From: Micromonospora avicenniae
Lineage (GTDB): Bacteria > Actinomycetota > Actinomycetes > Mycobacteriales > Micromonosporaceae
Reading direction: 5' to 3'
DNA: 64,000 bases
NCBI RefSeq assembly: GCF_900156065.1
Contig: NZ_FTNF01000004.1
Location: 372,001 to 436,000, forward strand
Of this stretch, positions 32,432 through 40,738 are shown piece by piece. The notes below the pieces were generated by a model that was given only the letters and a program-made list of their open reading frames with translations, was not told where the DNA came from and did not search any database. Both the position numbers and the translations under genes were made by a program. The stretch's first letter is position 1. Each line of letters starts with the position of its first letter.

Positions 32432-35356
32432 GTGCGTGGCTATCGGATCGGCGTCCTCGGGCGGATCGAGCTGAGCATCGACGGGACGGACGTGGCGCTC
32501 ACCCCGCTGGAGCGGGCTCTCGTCGCGAGCCTGGCGGCCCACCATGGACGCATCGTCTCCGTCGACCGGCTGATCGACGGTGGCCTCTGGTCGGATCACC
32601 CACCGGCGGGAGCGCGCAACCGGGTGCAGGCGGTCGTCGCTGCGGTCCGGCGTAACGCGACACCGGAGCTCATCCTCACCCGGCCCCCCGGCTACCAGTT
32701 GAACGCCGCCGTGGTCCTGGACGCCGCAGAGTTCGCCGCCGACGTCCAGGCCGCCACGACCGCCACCGACGCCCGGCTCACCGTGGAGCTGCTCGACCGG
32801 GCGCTGGCCCGCTGGCGCGACGACGCGTACGTCGATGTCGAGGCGAAGCTGGTCGACGTCGATCGCGACCGGCTGCACGAGCTTCGCGAACACGCGACCG
32901 AACTTCGCGTCGAGGCACTGCTCTCGCTCGGTCTGCACCAGGATCTCGTACCGGAGCTGACCACGCTGGTGCGCGACCGGCCCCTACGAGAGCGGCTGCG
33001 CGGCCAGCTCATGACGGCGCTGCACCGCAGCGGCCGGCAGGCAGAGGCGCTCGCGGTCTACCGGGACGGGGCCCGGATCCTCGCGGAGGAACACGGCCTC
33101 GACCCGGGACCGCAGCTGCGGCGGCTGCATCGGGAGATCCTGGTCAGCGAGGAGGAGGTGGCGCCGCGAGCGTGGGTGCGGCCCAATCAGCTTCCCGGCG
33201 TCACCGGTGACTTCGTCGGGCGGGACAAGGAACTCGGTCTGCTGCTGTCGCTGCTGGGACGCACCCCACCGGCCGCCGGAGCCGCTCGGGTCGTGGTCGT
33301 GACCGGCCTCGCGGGTACGGGCAAGACCACGCTGGCGCTGCACGCGGGGCACGAGAGCCGCCACCGCTTCCCCGCCGGGTGCCTGTACGCGGACCTGCGT
33401 GGCAACAGCGCCGACCCGGTCCAGCCCGGTACGGTACTCGGCGCCTTCCTGCGCGCCCTCGGCGTGGCCGGTGAGGCCATCCCGGCCGCGGCCGAGGAAC
33501 GCGCGGCACTCTACCGATCCGTGCTCAGCGACCAACCCATGTTGGTGATGTTGGACAGTGCCGCGGATGCGGCGCAGGTGCGTCCCCTGCTGCCGCCCGG
33601 TGGTAGCAGCACTCTCATCACCAGCACGACGGCGCTGCCCGAACTACCCGGCACCGTTGTCGTACCGCTCGACGTGCTGCCGGTCGAGGACGCTCTGGAC
33701 CTGCTGGCCGGGCTCGCCGGCGCCGAGCGGGTCAACCGGGAGGCTGCGGCTGCGGCCGAGGTCGTCGAGCTCTGCGGTCGCCTGCCGCTGGCGTTGCGCA
33801 TCGCCGGCGTGCGGCTTGCCGAACGGGAGGCGATGACTGTCGCGCGGCTGCGCGATCGGCTGCGCGACGAGCGGCGCCGCCTCGATGAGCTGTCGCTCGG
33901 CGAGCTCGACGTGCGCAGCAGCTTCACCGTCGGGTTCGAGCGGTTGGCGTCGCCGGCCGTGCGGCTGCTCGCGGTGCTGAGCCGTACGTCGATGCGCAGC
34001 TTCGGCATGTGGGACGAAACCACCGAGCCACTGCTCGAACAGCTCTGCCGGACACACCTGCTGACCGCCGACGCCGGCGGCAGGGTCCACATGCACGACC
34101 TGATCCGGCTGCACACCCGGGAGCGCACCGACGCCACGACCGACCAGATGATCGACTGGTACACGCGGCTGCACGCGTACGCCGAGCGCGCCGCCGCGTC
34201 ACTGCCCTGCAAGGTGTTGCCGGTCGCGGACGTGGCGTCCGCGCTCGATCCGTGGGACGCCGTCGGCTGGTTCGAGGCCGAGCGGGAGAATCTCGTCGCG
34301 GCGGTGCATGACCTGCTGGGGTTGGACGCGGTCGACTTGGCCGGGCGGTTGGCCTGCACCATGGGCAACTTCGCAATCATGCGCAGCCAACACCTGCCCG
34401 AGTTCAGCGACTGCCTGCGGGTCGTGTTCGACCGGGAACCCGACCTGACCCTGCCGACGCGAATCTCCCTGCGGCTTTGCCTGGGCACGGCCTATCGCAT
34501 GTTGAACCGGCACGCCGAGGCCGTGCCGGTGCTGCGCGCGGCCCACAAGGACAGCCCCGTGCCGATGGTGGCGCACCGACTCGTCGCGCTGCACGGCTAT
34601 TCACTGTGCTGCCGTACGCTCGGCCGGTTACGCGAGGCGGACGCCGCGCTGCTGCTGATGGTTCAGTTGTGCGCCGCGCACTGGCCGGTCGGACCGGTGG
34701 GCGGACATGTGCTACTGACTCTCGGGGAGCAACACGGGCAGTACCAACTCACGTCTCCGTTTGCCCGTGCCGCTTTCACCGCGGCTCTACAGTTCTTCCA
34801 GGATGGCGGCGACCTGTGGGGCAGCGCGCTCGCGCAGGAGGGCCTCGGGCTGTTGCATCGGCACGCCGAGCAGTGGCCGCAGGCCCTGGACCATCTGGAG
34901 CAGGCGGTGACCGCCGCTCGGCGGCTCGGTGACCGGCTGAGCGTGACCACCGGCGAGCAGGCGCTGGCCGCCACTCACCTCGCCGCCGGGGACATCGACC
35001 CGGCGCGCCGGATGCTGACCCGCACGGCGTCGGCGTTCCGCGAGATGCGCTACGAATGGGGCGAGGCGATCTCCCGCCGGCTGCTCGGCAAGGCGTACCT
35101 CGAGGAGGGCGACGCGGGTCGGGCCGTGGTCGAGTTGGAGGGCTCGGCAGCGATGCTGCGCGAGATCGGACAGCCGTTCCCGCTGGCGAACTCGCTGAGC
35201 CTGCTGGCACGGGCCCAGTCCGCTCTGGAAAGGCACGACCGGGCCGTCGCCGCCGGCGAGGAAGCGCTGCGGATCTTCGAGCACTTCGACGCCGCGTACG
35301 CCGAGGACCTGCGCGAGCAACTGGCGCGCTGGCGCAGCGCAGCGCACGCGCAGTAG
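32432..35356 (+). CDS. AfsR-type SARP / NB-ARC / TPR regulator of the Cys-rich peptide cluster
   Basis: A 974-residue STAND regulator. A winged-helix DNA-binding domain (YRIGVLGRIELSIDGTDVALTPLERALVASL, ending PPGYQLN) is followed by BTAD to about residue 240 (EEHGLDPGPQLRRLHREIL), NB-ARC with Walker A GLAGTGKTT (~292-300) and RLPLALRIAGVRL, then TPR-like repeats to the end. It diverges well from the SARP pair at 2-8 kb. It lies only 67 bp before the Cys-rich peptide gene on the same strand with no terminator between, so it is the likely activator of that operon and may be partly co-transcribed with it. The start codon GTG 32432 is inferred from where the fold begins. Confidence 0.88.
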   Translation: MRGYRIGVLGRIELSIDGTDVALTPLERALVASLAAHHGRIVSVDRLIDGGLWSDHPPAGARNRVQAVVAAVRRNATPELILTRPPGYQLNAAVVLDAAEFAADVQAATTATDARLTVELLDRALARWRDDAYVDVEAKLVDVDRDRLHELREHATELRVEALLSLGLHQDLVPELTTLVRDRPLRERLRGQLMTALHRSGRQAEALAVYRDGARILAEEHGLDPGPQLRRLHREILVSEEEVAPRAWVRPNQLPGVTGDFVGRDKELGLLLSLLGRTPPAAGAARVVVVTGLAGTGKTTLALHAGHESRHRFPAGCLYADLRGNSADPVQPGTVLGAFLRALGVAGEAIPAAAEERAALYRSVLSDQPMLVMLDSAADAAQVRPLLPPGGSSTLITSTTALPELPGTVVVPLDVLPVEDALDLLAGLAGAERVNREAAAAAEVVELCGRLPLALRIAGVRLAEREAMTVARLRDRLRDERRRLDELSLGELDVRSSFTVGFERLASPAVRLLAVLSRTSMRSFGMWDETTEPLLEQLCRTHLLTADAGGRVHMHDLIRLHTRERTDATTDQMIDWYTRLHAYAERAAASLPCKVLPVADVASALDPWDAVGWFEAERENLVAAVHDLLGLDAVDLAGRLACTMGNFAIMRSQHLPEFSDCLRVVFDREPDLTLPTRISLRLCLGTAYRMLNRHAEAVPVLRAAHKDSPVPMVAHRLVALHGYSLCCRTLGRLREADAALLLMVQLCAAHWPVGPVGGHVLLTLGEQHGQYQLTSPFARAAFTAALQFFQDGGDLWGSALAQEGLGLLHRHAEQWPQALDHLEQAVTAARRLGDRLSVTTGEQALAATHLAAGDIDPARRMLTRTASAFREMRYEWGEAISRRLLGKAYLEEGDAGRAVVELEGSAAMLREIGQPFPLANSLSLLARAQSALERHDRAVAAGEEALRIFEHFDAAYAEDLREQLARWRSAAHAQ

Positions 35357-35423
35357 AAGCGCAGGGCGAGCGCAGCGGCGACCAGCACAGTGATGGGCAA
35401 CCACCCACAAAGGAGGTTTGCCC

Positions 35424-35663
35424 ATGACCAGGATCATCAGCCGCGTCGGCGACGCCGTACTCGGCAGGGTGCTCGGCCGTGAGGAGGCCGGCGCCTGCGT
35501 GCCGGAGAACGGCCAGGCCTGTTCGTGCGTCGCATCCAACGGCTACTGCTCGGGCGGCGTCTACTTCCGCTACTACCGGCAGGGCTACTACAACTGCTAC
35601 GGCTCGTGCGTGACCACGACGTCGCGGCCGGTGTGCTACGTCCGGAAGGCCGGCGTCTGCTGA
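35424..35663 (+). CDS. Small Cys/Tyr-rich exported peptide precursor
   Basis: A 79-residue peptide preceded by a near-perfect ribosome binding site (AAGGAGGT, ~7 nt). Residues 1-24 (MTRIISRVGDAVLGRVLGREEAGA) look like an amphipathic leader ending in Ala-Gly-Ala; there is no ordinary hydrophobic signal peptide. The remaining 55 residues contain eight Cys (25, 33, 35, 42, 58, 62, 71, 79) and eight Tyr, including YFRYYRQGYYNCYG, and end on Cys79. Four disulfides are possible. The pattern distantly recalls the Cys-rich methylamine dehydrogenase light chain, whose maturation needs MauD and MauE, homologues of two proteins encoded just downstream, but the tryptophans of that quinone protein are absent. 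Function unknown; a disulfide-rich secreted peptide or RiPP-like product is the best inference. Confidence 0.8.
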   Translation: MTRIISRVGDAVLGRVLGREEAGACVPENGQACSCVASNGYCSGGVYFRYYRQGYYNCYGSCVTTTSRPVCYVRKAGVC

Positions 35664-35677
35664 TCATGCGTCCCGTC

Positions 35678-35705
35678 GGGGGCCGCGCCGACCGGCGCGG
35701 CCTCC
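35678..35705 (+). terminator. Hairpin between peptide gene and processing genes (attenuator-like)
   Basis: GGCCGCGCC (35681-35689) and GGCGCGGCC (35694-35702) pair perfectly around loop GACC; with one G-T and two more G-C pairs the stem reaches 12 bp. Placed 14 bp after the peptide stop, it would let the precursor be made in excess of the enzymes downstream. Confidence 0.65.
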
Positions 35706-35733
35706 CAATCCCCTGACTCGCCGAGGAGTTCCC

Positions 35734-36216
35734 ATGCCGGGTTTCGCCTACGTCGCCCTCGCTGTCGTCGGCGCGGTGGCCGTGCTCAACCTCGTCCTGA
35801 CCCTGGCCCTCGCGCGTCGGCTGCGCGAGATGCGCACCGGCCACTCCCACGACGGAGAGCCTGTTCCCGAGGTGCTGCCCGCCCCGGGCCTGGACGTCAG
35901 CGGTTTTCCGTACGCCGACCTGGCCGCCGGCCGGCGCACGGTGGTCATGCTGACGCCGACCTGCCCACCGTGCCAGACCCTCCTGGATGCCCTCACCGCC
36001 GACGCCGAGCGCTACCGCCACGACGCCCTCGTCGTCATGATCGGCACGCCCCAGGAGACGGCCCCGATGCTCCCGCGGCTGACCGGCTTCGACACCATGA
36101 CGCTCGCCGAACAACTCGCCGAGAAGGAGTTGCGGGTCAAGGGATTCCCCGCCGTGCTGTTGATCGTCGACGGTGTCGTCGTCGACGCCAGCCACCAGCT
36201 GCCGGTCCTGGCCTGA
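35734..36216 (+). CDS. Membrane-anchored thioredoxin-like protein (MauD/TlpA type)
   Basis: A 160-residue protein with one N-terminal membrane helix (YVALAVVGAVAVLNLVLTLALA) and an extracytoplasmic thioredoxin fold. The active site is MLTPTCPPCQTLLDAL (Cys77 and Cys80) and the cis-proline loop is VKGFPAVLLI. CxxC proteins of this type reduce or rearrange disulfides outside the membrane; MauD does so for methylamine dehydrogenase light chain. It lies between a Cys-rich peptide gene and an ABC exporter gene, so the peptide is its probable client. The stop is one base from the next start, indicating tight coupling. Confidence 0.85.
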   Translation: MPGFAYVALAVVGAVAVLNLVLTLALARRLREMRTGHSHDGEPVPEVLPAPGLDVSGFPYADLAAGRRTVVMLTPTCPPCQTLLDALTADAERYRHDALVVMIGTPQETAPMLPRLTGFDTMTLAEQLAEKELRVKGFPAVLLIVDGVVVDASHQLPVLA

Positions 36217-36217
36217 C

Positions 36218-37996
36218 GTGGCCACGCTGCGAGCCGCATTCCGCCTGGGCTGCGCCAACCCGAAGGCGCTCACCGCCATGGTCGTCCTCGTCCTCGTCGG
36301 CGCGGCACCGCCGATCGGCATCGCCTGGTTCACCAAGCTGTTGTTCGACGAGGTCAGCGAGGGCCGCTCGGCCAGCGCGTCGACGGCCACGTGGTATGCG
36401 GTGGCCATCGCCGCCCTGGTGGCCCTGGCGGCGATCGCCAACCGCCTGTCCGGCTACTTCACCACCGCGCTGCAGCACGCCATCACGATCGCCGCCGACG
36501 TGCGGCTGTACCGGAAACTGAACGGGTTTCTCGGCCTGGGCCCCTTCGAGCAGCCCGCACTACGCGACCGGCTGGCACTGGCCCAGCAGGCCGCCGACCA
36601 AGCGCCGTACGCGGTCGTCATGTTCACGGTCAACGTGGCTCAGAACGTGCTCACCATCGGCGGCTTCGCCCTGATTCTCGCGTCCCTCTGGCCCCCGGCC
36701 GGCCTGCTCCTTCTCGCCGTGGCGGTGCCCGAGTTCCTCATCCAGCTGCGGCTGTCCCGGCGCACGGCCCGCGCCGTGGAGGACAGCGCCGGCCTGTTCC
36801 GGGCGCGCTTGCTGTTCCAGACCGTGCTGACGGACCTGCGTGCCGCCCGCGAGGTGCGCCTGTACCACCTCGGCCGGTTCTTCCACGACCGGCTCACCGG
36901 CGCCCTGCGGGCAGCCAACCGGCTCGAACTGGCCGCCGCGCGGCACGTCACAACGGTTCAGGCCGGCTGGGCACTGGTCGGTGCCGGCGTGACACTCACG
37001 GCCACGGTGATCGCGGTGAACGCCACGGTCCGTGGTCGGTTCACCATCGGCGACCTCACCCTCCTGCTGGCCGCGTTCGCCGCGGCGCAGAGCGGCCTGG
37101 CGGGCATCGCCGGTCAGCTCGGCGAGGTCGGTGCGGCCATCCGGCTGTTCCGGCACTACGTGGCCGTTCTCGACAGTCCCGTCGACCTGGCCGACGGGTC
37201 GCGGCCGGCGCCGCCGCTGCGCACCGCGATCAGGTTCGAGAACGTGTGGTTCCGCCACGACGAGGACGGGCCCTGGATCCTGCGGGGCGTCGATCTCACC
37301 ATCGCCGCCGGCGAGGCCGTCGGGCTCGTCGGCCTCAACGGCGCCGGCAAGAGCACCCTCGTCAAGCTGCTCTGCCGCTTCTACGACCCCGTCCGGGGCC
37401 GGATCACCTGGGACGGGGTGGACCTGCGCGAGCTACGGGTGGAGTCGTTACGCCAGCGCATGGGCGCGGTGTTCCAGGACTTCATGTGCTACGACCTCAC
37501 CGCGGCGGAGAACATCGGCGTCGGCCGGCTGCCACACACACCGGAGCAGGTCGAGGACGCCGCCGTCCGCGCCGAGATCCACGACCGCCTCCGTGCTCTC
37601 CCCCACGGGTACACCACGTTGCTCAGCCGTACCTTCGCCGACCAGGACGGCGAGGTCGGGGTGACGCTCTCCGGCGGGCAGTGGCAGCGGGTCGCGCTCG
37701 CCCGGTCCCTGATGCGCGTCGACGCCGACCTGCTCATCCTCGACGAGCCCAGCTCCGGGCTCGACGCCGACGCCGAAACCAGGGTGCACGCGTCGCTGGC
37801 CCGGATCCGCAACGGCCGTGCCGGACTGCTGATCTCCCACCGGCTCAGCACCCTGCGCGGCGCGCAACGCATCGTCGTGCTGGACGCCGGACGCGTCATC
37901 GAATCGGGCACGCATGACGAGCTGATGGCGGCCGACGGCGAGTACGCGCGTCTGTTCCGCCTCCAGGCCGGCGGCTACCAGCTGGCGGCCTCATGA
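36218..37996 (+). CDS. ABC transporter, fused membrane and ATPase domains (exporter type)
   Basis: A 592-residue half-transporter of the MsbA/peptide-exporter class. About six membrane helices fill residues 1-310 (e.g. ALTAMVVLVLVGAAPPIGIAW). The ATPase follows with Walker A LVGLNGAGKSTLVK, Q-loop AVFQDFMCYDLTAAEN, signature LSGGQWQRVALARSL, Walker B LLILDEPSSGLD and switch His in LISHRLSTL, all intact. It should act as a homodimer. No peptidase C39 domain is fused, which fits the separate signal-peptidase gene that overlaps it by 4 bp. The likely cargo is the Cys-rich peptide. GTG 36218 lies one base after the thioredoxin stop; in-frame ATG 36173 would overlap that gene. Confidence 0.9.
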   Translation: MATLRAAFRLGCANPKALTAMVVLVLVGAAPPIGIAWFTKLLFDEVSEGRSASASTATWYAVAIAALVALAAIANRLSGYFTTALQHAITIAADVRLYRKLNGFLGLGPFEQPALRDRLALAQQAADQAPYAVVMFTVNVAQNVLTIGGFALILASLWPPAGLLLLAVAVPEFLIQLRLSRRTARAVEDSAGLFRARLLFQTVLTDLRAAREVRLYHLGRFFHDRLTGALRAANRLELAAARHVTTVQAGWALVGAGVTLTATVIAVNATVRGRFTIGDLTLLLAAFAAAQSGLAGIAGQLGEVGAAIRLFRHYVAVLDSPVDLADGSRPAPPLRTAIRFENVWFRHDEDGPWILRGVDLTIAAGEAVGLVGLNGAGKSTLVKLLCRFYDPVRGRITWDGVDLRELRVESLRQRMGAVFQDFMCYDLTAAENIGVGRLPHTPEQVEDAAVRAEIHDRLRALPHGYTTLLSRTFADQDGEVGVTLSGGQWQRVALARSLMRVDADLLILDEPSSGLDADAETRVHASLARIRNGRAGLLISHRLSTLRGAQRIVVLDAGRVIESGTHDELMAADGEYARLFRLQAGGYQLAAS

Positions 37997-38304
37997 TCGG
38001 CTGGCTCCGCCGCCGCTGGCGCCTGGTGGTCGTACGCGGGCACAGCATGGTGCCGACGCTGCACGACGGCGACCGGATCATCGTCCGCGTCGGGCGGGTG
38101 CCGGCCGCCGGCGACCTCGTCGTCTTCCGCGCCCGCGACCTCGTGCCGAACACGGACGTGACGTGGATGGTGAAACGCGTGGAGCGGACCGAACCCGACG
38201 GCGCCGTGAGGGTACGTGGGGACAACGTTCACAGCCAGGACTCGCGGCACTTCGGTGCGGTGCCCCACGAGGCGATCCTCGGCGTGTCCAGAGGGAGAAG
38301 ATGA
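37993..38304 (+). CDS. Minimal S26-family signal peptidase
   Basis: A 103-residue serine peptidase of the signal peptidase I superfamily. The catalytic Ser18 lies in RGHSMVPTL and the general-base Lys61 in WMVKRVE; the late box RGDNVHSQDSRHFGAV is the S26 box E. It has only a short, basic N-terminus (MIGWLRRRWRLVVV) as membrane contact and lacks the large lid domain of housekeeping enzymes, so it is about half their size. Coupled by ATGA overlap to the ABC exporter, it presumably removes the peptide leader, perhaps after Ala24 of the precursor; the cleavage site is a guess. Confidence 0.87.
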   Translation: MIGWLRRRWRLVVVRGHSMVPTLHDGDRIIVRVGRVPAAGDLVVFRARDLVPNTDVTWMVKRVERTEPDGAVRVRGDNVHSQDSRHFGAVPHEAILGVSRGRR

Positions 38305-38307
38305 CAG

Positions 38308-38808
38308 ATGTACGTCGAGATCGGGTGCCGGGTGCTGCTCGGCGTGGTCCTGCTGTCCGCGGCGGTCGGCAAGGTCTCCGGCCGAGCCGCGTACCGCGAG
38401 TTCACGCGGTCGGTGCGCGACCTGGGTCTCCGTCCGGCCGGCCCGGTCGCCGTCGCCGTGGTGACCGCCGAGTTCACCGTGGTCGTCCTGTTGGCGCTGC
38501 TTCCCCTGGCCGGTCTCCTCGGGTCGGTCGCGCTGCTGCTCGCCTTCACCGTCGCCATCGTGAGGAATCTGCGGCGAGGCGGCGGAATCTGCCGCTGCTT
38601 CGGGCGTACCGCGGCCCCGCTGGGCCGGCATCATGTGTGGCGCAACGCCTTCCTCATCGGTTGCGCGCTCGCCGGCGCTCTCGCCCCGGCGGGAGCGGTA
38701 CATCCCGGCGGCGCGGTACTGGCCGTCGCCACAGCCCTGGTCGCCGCCGCGTTGGTCGTCATGCTGGACGAGGTGCGCTACCTGTTCGGACCGTCCCGCC
38801 GGGCCTGA
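38308..38808 (+). CDS. MauE/DoxX-like membrane redox protein
   Basis: A 166-residue integral membrane protein with four or five helices. Its N-terminus (RVLLGVVLLSAAVGKVSGRAAYREFTRSVRDLGL) and the motif ICRCFGR (Cys95 and Cys97) on the cytoplasmic side after helix 3 are characteristic of MauE-type proteins, which pass electrons across the membrane to MauD-like thioredoxins, similar to DsbD/CcdA. With the CPPC thioredoxin of this operon it would form the disulfide-handling pair for the peptide. It begins 3 bp after the signal peptidase gene and appears to be the last gene of the operon; the following 246 bp hold no recognisable gene. Confidence 0.85.
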   Translation: MYVEIGCRVLLGVVLLSAAVGKVSGRAAYREFTRSVRDLGLRPAGPVAVAVVTAEFTVVVLLALLPLAGLLGSVALLLAFTVAIVRNLRRGGGICRCFGRTAAPLGRHHVWRNAFLIGCALAGALAPAGAVHPGGAVLAVATALVAAALVVMLDEVRYLFGPSRRA

Positions 38809-39054
38809 CCTGCCGACCTGCCTGGACACGATCGCGCAGGGGCGCCTGGTGCGGGCCGTCCCTGCCCACGGCCAGACCGGAGGGCGCCTGGCACCCGCCG
38901 GGCTTGGCCGCGGCCGCGTCACCGGCTGCTGTGCGGCGGGAGGTCGACGGGCTGAATCCGGCGGCAGGATTGTTGCCGTAGCCACACCGTGGCACCTGGC
39001 CGGTTCCCGCTCTGTTTAGATCGCTGTGACGAACGAGGAAGGGAGCCGTACACC

Positions 39055-39534
39055 GTGACGCCAGAGCTTCAGGAGCAGGAGGAACGCCTCCAGTTCGACC
39101 GTTTCGACCACGACGACGCGTGGGCCCTGGGGACGCGCCTGGTCGAGATGGCCAGGGAGCGGGGCCACGGCGTCACGGTCGACATCCGCCTCGGCGACCA
39201 CCAGCTCTTCCACTACGCGCTGCCCGGCACCTCCGCCGACAACGACGACTGGATCGAGCGCAAGATCCGCGTGGTGCGCCGGTTCGGCCACAGCTCATAC
39301 CTCGTGGGCCAGAGCTACCGTGACCGTGGCACCACCTTCGAGGAGCAGGCCCACCTCGAGCCGGCCCGTTACGCCGCGCACGGCGGCTGTTTCCCGATCA
39401 TCCTGCGGGGCACCGGCCCGGTCGGCACCGTCACCGTCTCCGGCCTACCGCAACTCGACGACCACCGCCTGGTCGTGGAAGCCCTCGAACTCTTCCTCGA
39501 GGCCAGGCGCGCCGAGAAGGCGACCGGGGCCTGA
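39055..39534 (+). CDS. UPF0303 / heme-degrading-domain protein
   Basis: A 159-residue cytosolic protein of the GlcG/HbpS-related UPF0303 family. It shows the family pattern FDHDDAWALGTRLVEMARERGHGVTVDIRLGDHQLFHYALPGTSADNDDWIERK, the helix RFGHSSYLVGQSYRD, and the core GGCFPIILRGTGPVGTVTVSGLPQLDDHRLVVEAL. Members have been linked to heme binding, but no catalytic role is secure. GTG 39055 follows GAAGGGAG; the frame is open further upstream without homology. It appears monocistronic. Confidence 0.82.
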   Translation: MTPELQEQEERLQFDRFDHDDAWALGTRLVEMARERGHGVTVDIRLGDHQLFHYALPGTSADNDDWIERKIRVVRRFGHSSYLVGQSYRDRGTTFEEQAHLEPARYAAHGGCFPIILRGTGPVGTVTVSGLPQLDDHRLVVEALELFLEARRAEKATGA

Positions 39535-39568
39535 ACCTGTTGCCTCGACGGCTCAGCGATATGTGACC

Positions 39569-40594
39569 TCATTCCCACACGGGAATCCACCATTGCCAGC
39601 CTTCCGGCGCGGCCGGCCAGCTCGGGTCCGGTCGCCAGCCGGGGGGCGGAGCCCAGCCGGCCGGTGGTTGCGGCCAGTTCGCCGGCACGACGAACCTGAT
39701 GCCTGACGGCGCGGGTGGGATGGGGCCGTGCGGCCGCACTGCTGACGTTGGGGATACCTGCGGTACAAAGTCCGGAGCGTGCGCTTGCATCTGTGCGGGC
39801 GCTGCGGGCGCGGCGGGGCCGAGCCAGGTGTCGGGAAGCTCGTGCGCCCTGGCGACGTAGAGGACGACTTCGCTCTTGATGCGGTTTCCCTTGATGATGG
39901 CCCGGGCCGTGGTTGTCACATCGCCCTGCGCGAGGTGCCGGATCGCGGGTAGCAACTCGCCGCTCATCTTCGGCGTGAGTTGGCCGACCCGGCTGCCGTC
40001 TACCCGGACCTCCACCACAGTTCGTGAGGTTCGTGCGGTCTGTTCGACCATCTCGTGGAGGCTGACATACGCCCAGCACTCCCCTTCGGGACGAAGCAGC
40101 GGCGCGAGTGCGTCAAGGTGCTTCTCCTCACCCGTCACCTGAATGGCCGCACCCGTCGGGAGCAACCGATGCTGCCCGCTCGGCGGCAGATTCACGGGTA
40201 CGAGCATGTGCGGCTCCGCCAGGTCCAACCTGACCGAGCCGCGGAAACTGGCGCGTCGTTCTTCGTAGTCGGACCACTCCGTGCCCCACACCCGCGCTGA
40301 TACCTGAGGCAGCCACCCCTGGGCAGTGAGGCTGGCCAGCACCGGGACGTAACGGGCCGCCTCATCCCGTGGAAGATGACCAAGCTGCTTATTTCCCACC
40401 CAGACGCCGACGGCGTTGCGGTCGTGCCGGTTCTGCGGATCCGGCACCAGCTGAGCCGTTACGACAATCTCACTGCCGGACGGTTTGAGGTCTTTCCCGA
40501 ACAATTCTCGTATGTGGGTGGCGTAGTGGGACTCGCCAGCCACCTCGACGCTGGCCCAGCCGCGCTGTCCCCACAGGTCAAATGGGATCGACAT
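39569..40594 (-). CDS. HIRAN-domain protein with Trp/Pro-rich C-terminal tail
   Basis: A 341-residue protein. Residues ~17-90 fit a HIRAN domain (GESHYATHIRELFG, VVTAQLVPDPQNRHDRNAVGVWVGNKQLGHLPRDEAARYVPVL), a fold that in eukaryotic HLTF binds 3' DNA ends and in bacteria is often found alone or with nucleases. A second beta-rich region (VTGEEKHLDALAPLL...VVEVRVDGSRVGQLTPKMSGELLPAIRHL) looks like another small binding domain. The last ~45 residues repeat Trp/Pro/Gly units (NWPQPPAGWAPPPGWRPDPSWP), a tail seen in actinobacterial proteins of unknown role. No nuclease or helicase motif is present. Its stop faces the UPF0303 gene 34 bp away. Confidence 0.8.
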   Translation of the reverse strand: MSIPFDLWGQRGWASVEVAGESHYATHIRELFGKDLKPSGSEIVVTAQLVPDPQNRHDRNAVGVWVGNKQLGHLPRDEAARYVPVLASLTAQGWLPQVSARVWGTEWSDYEERRASFRGSVRLDLAEPHMLVPVNLPPSGQHRLLPTGAAIQVTGEEKHLDALAPLLRPEGECWAYVSLHEMVEQTARTSRTVVEVRVDGSRVGQLTPKMSGELLPAIRHLAQGDVTTTARAIIKGNRIKSEVVLYVARAHELPDTWLGPAAPAAPAQMQAHAPDFVPQVSPTSAVRPHGPIPPAPSGIRFVVPANWPQPPAGWAPPPGWRPDPSWPAAPEGWQWWIPVWE

Positions 40595-40738
40595 GCACAG
40601 AAACTAGCCGCGGCCGCTTGTGCTACGGCTACTCCGAAAGGACAGGATGCCCGGCCGTCCAGACAGCAGCAGAGCCCAGCGGTCCCGTCGTCGCCGGGCT
40701 CAGCGCAGATTCTGAGGCGCTCCAGAAGATGCGGGGCG

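Noticed and set aside
31349..32938. A 529-codon minus-strand frame spanning the subtilase end and the SARP start
   Set aside because: Only residues encoded at 32040-32242 look like protein (MBL-fold head); the rest is antisense of two real genes, so I report just the remnant.
35424..35663. Calling the Cys-rich peptide a methylamine dehydrogenase light chain
   Set aside because: It lacks the paired Trp residues that form TTQ, the twin-Arg leader and the catalytic heavy-chain gene; only the Cys richness and MauD/MauE neighbours agree.
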